From CAWJHE01 sp964614855 (lineage in GTDB: Bacteria; Chloroflexota; Anaerolineae; Anaerolineales; UBA4823): a stretch of 14,423 bases of DNA. Where the stretch lies: contig CAZTMX010000065.1 in NCBI GenBank assembly GCA_964614855.1, positions 1-14,423 on the forward strand, written 5' to 3'. The position numbers and the translations under genes are program-made. A model generated the notes under the pieces. That model was not told the origin of the DNA, made no database searches, and was given only the letters and a program-made list of their open reading frames with translations. This document shows positions 13,547-14,423 of this stretch, piece after piece (positions within the stretch are counted from its first letter, which is position 1; each line of letters begins with the position of its first letter).

Positions 13547-14281
13547 ATGGACCCACTATCACAATTTGTCAATAATATCGTTAGTAATCTCGGCCTCGGA
13601 ACCATGAATTTCATTGGGGCAATTGTTTTCATCCTTGCCACATTGGTCTTCATAGGCGAGTTATTAGGTTACCGAGTTTTCCTTTCAGCTCCCTTCATCC
13701 GAAAACACACAACAAAATGGGACTCGCTTTCCTTAGTAACCGTTGGAATTACTGCTGCTCTCTTCGGCGGCGGTCTGGCTCTGACGGCAGGTATCGTGTT
13801 TGTGCCGGGTATTGCTTACCTGCGCCCAGCGCAAGCTTTCACCACAGTTTTTGGTATCCTCTTTGGCCTACCCGGTGCTATGGGATCTGCAGTGGGTAAC
13901 TTTATCGGCGATATCTTCGCCGGTACGCTTACCCTGGGCAGCATCGCCGGCTTTATCGGCAACTTCCACAGCGCATACGTGCCCTACCGCATCGTCTATA
14001 CACCCGACCAAGCCAACCTTAACACCGGCGGAAAAATCGTGCGCTATCTGCTCGCAGTTGTTGCCGGCGCCTTTGTGATCGCATTCTATATCCCCTGGTG
14101 GCTGGCAGTCCTGGATATTATCCCAGACGAGGTAGCCTGGATCGGTGTATTTGGCAATATCTGGCTGAACGGTCTGGTTACACCCTGGATCCTCGGCACA
14201 ATCCTGATGAAATTGCTCTATCCCTTTACTCGTCGCTGGAATATGTACTGGACAGATCGAGAAAAGCTGGATATGGATTAA
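13547..14281 (+). CDS. Six-helix membrane protein, probable ECF-transporter S component, substrate unknown
   Basis: A 244-residue integral membrane protein with ATG at 13547, 8 nt after GGAGG. Hydrophobic segments lie at about 20-44, 62-91, 98-125, 127-150, 165-190 and 198-226. The glycine-rich stretch FGILFGLPGAMGSAVGNFIGDIFAGTL (102-128) resembles the conserved core of energy-coupling-factor substrate-binding (S) proteins, which hold a vitamin or other micronutrient and are driven by a shared T protein and two ATPases. The next gene starts like an EcfA ATPase, which supports this. At 244 residues it is longer than most S components (about 170-210), with an extended N-terminus and a charged tail (RRWNMYWTDREKLDMD). 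No known subtype (ThiT, RibU, BioY, CbrT, QueT and others) is recognised, so the substrate is unknown. GntR-type control would suit uptake of a sugar-like or nucleoside-like compound, but that is speculation. Confidence 0.72.
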   Translation: MDPLSQFVNNIVSNLGLGTMNFIGAIVFILATLVFIGELLGYRVFLSAPFIRKHTTKWDSLSLVTVGITAALFGGGLALTAGIVFVPGIAYLRPAQAFTTVFGILFGLPGAMGSAVGNFIGDIFAGTLTLGSIAGFIGNFHSAYVPYRIVYTPDQANLNTGGKIVRYLLAVVAGAFVIAFYIPWWLAVLDIIPDEVAWIGVFGNIWLNGLVTPWILGTILMKLLYPFTRRWNMYWTDREKLDMD

Positions 14282-14377
14282 GATCCACAAGTTTATAGAG
14301 TATTTTTGTAATACACCAGTTGAGAACATGGGCAGAGGACGAACAAAGGAATTTATGATGGAAATAAGGATTTCATT

Positions 14378-14423
14378 ATGTCAGAACCAATCATTGCGAT
14401 AGAGAATTTTACATATAAATATC
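14378..14423 (+). CDS. Start of an ABC ATPase, probably EcfA-type (runs off window)
   Basis: The ATG at 14378 has AAGGA (14366-14370) at 7-nt spacing. It opens 15 codons to the window edge: MSEPIIAIENFTYKY. The pattern of a hydrophobic strand followed by an aromatic A-loop (FTYKY) at residues 11-15 is the standard opening of energy-coupling-factor and cobalt-type ABC ATPases, where the tyrosine stacks on the adenine of ATP. It follows the S-component-like gene by 96 nt on the same strand. The Walker motifs lie beyond the window, so the family call rests on these residues and on the neighbour. An out-of-frame ATG at 14355 stops early and is not used. Confidence 0.65.
   Translation, partial: MSEPIIAIENFTYKY

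Noticed and set aside
14328..14402. Short frame from the ATG at 14328 (24 codons) overlapping the ATPase start
   Set aside because: It has no ribosome-binding site and overlaps out of frame the better supported ATPase gene at 14378.

Overview
The window looks like the chromosome of a member of the Chloroflexota, most likely class Anaerolineae. This is inferred from the secreted binding protein, whose C-terminal beta-rich domain and YLP-type last residues I associate with that group, and from the general look of the housekeeping proteins. No rRNA or other marker is present, so the assignment is moderate. There are no tRNA or rRNA genes, CRISPR arrays, insertion sequences or phage genes that I can see.

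Layout. 1-1416 (minus): the N-terminal 472 codons of an amidase-signature hydrolase, whose 3' end lies outside the window. 1517-3928 (minus): a family-5 (peptide/oligopeptide type) solute-binding protein with an extra C-terminal domain. It has a clear sigma-70 promoter and could be read through into the amidase. 4120-6579 (plus): a compact operon of an ECF sigma factor (TTG start), a zinc-finger transmembrane anti-sigma factor overlapping it by 4 nt, and a polytopic membrane protein with a proline-rich tail, ending in a hairpin terminator. 6580-6911: a 332-nt gene-free stretch with that terminator, a second terminator-like hairpin with six Ts, and a third small hairpin, all upstream of malic enzyme. 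6912-9231 (plus): NAD-type malic enzyme followed 52 nt later by a thioredoxin-reductase-like flavoprotein that has lost both CxxC cysteines. 9288-9587 (minus): a small DUF4177-like protein with its own strong terminator and an 8-bp dyad in front of it. 9728-12167 (minus): the proBA operon, encoding the first two steps of proline synthesis.

12168-14423 (plus) differs in character. It is visibly richer in A and T, at least up to about 13.5 kb. It begins with a HutC-type GntR regulator driven by a near-consensus promoter (TTGACA-17-TATGAT), with the palindrome CGGTATATACCG directly after the -10 box. A second copy of GGTATATACC lies 138 bp upstream. The regulator is followed by a previously uncalled 34-residue single-pass membrane protein, a six-helix membrane protein resembling an ECF-transporter S component, and the first 15 codons of an ABC ATPase whose start fits EcfA. 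The simplest reading is a GntR-controlled vitamin or micronutrient (ECF-type) uptake locus with a possible extra microprotein subunit and unknown substrate. This is the most interesting part of the window.

The other genes are ordinary central and housekeeping functions: amide hydrolysis and peptide uptake, envelope stress signalling, malate oxidation with a flavin oxidoreductase, and proline synthesis.
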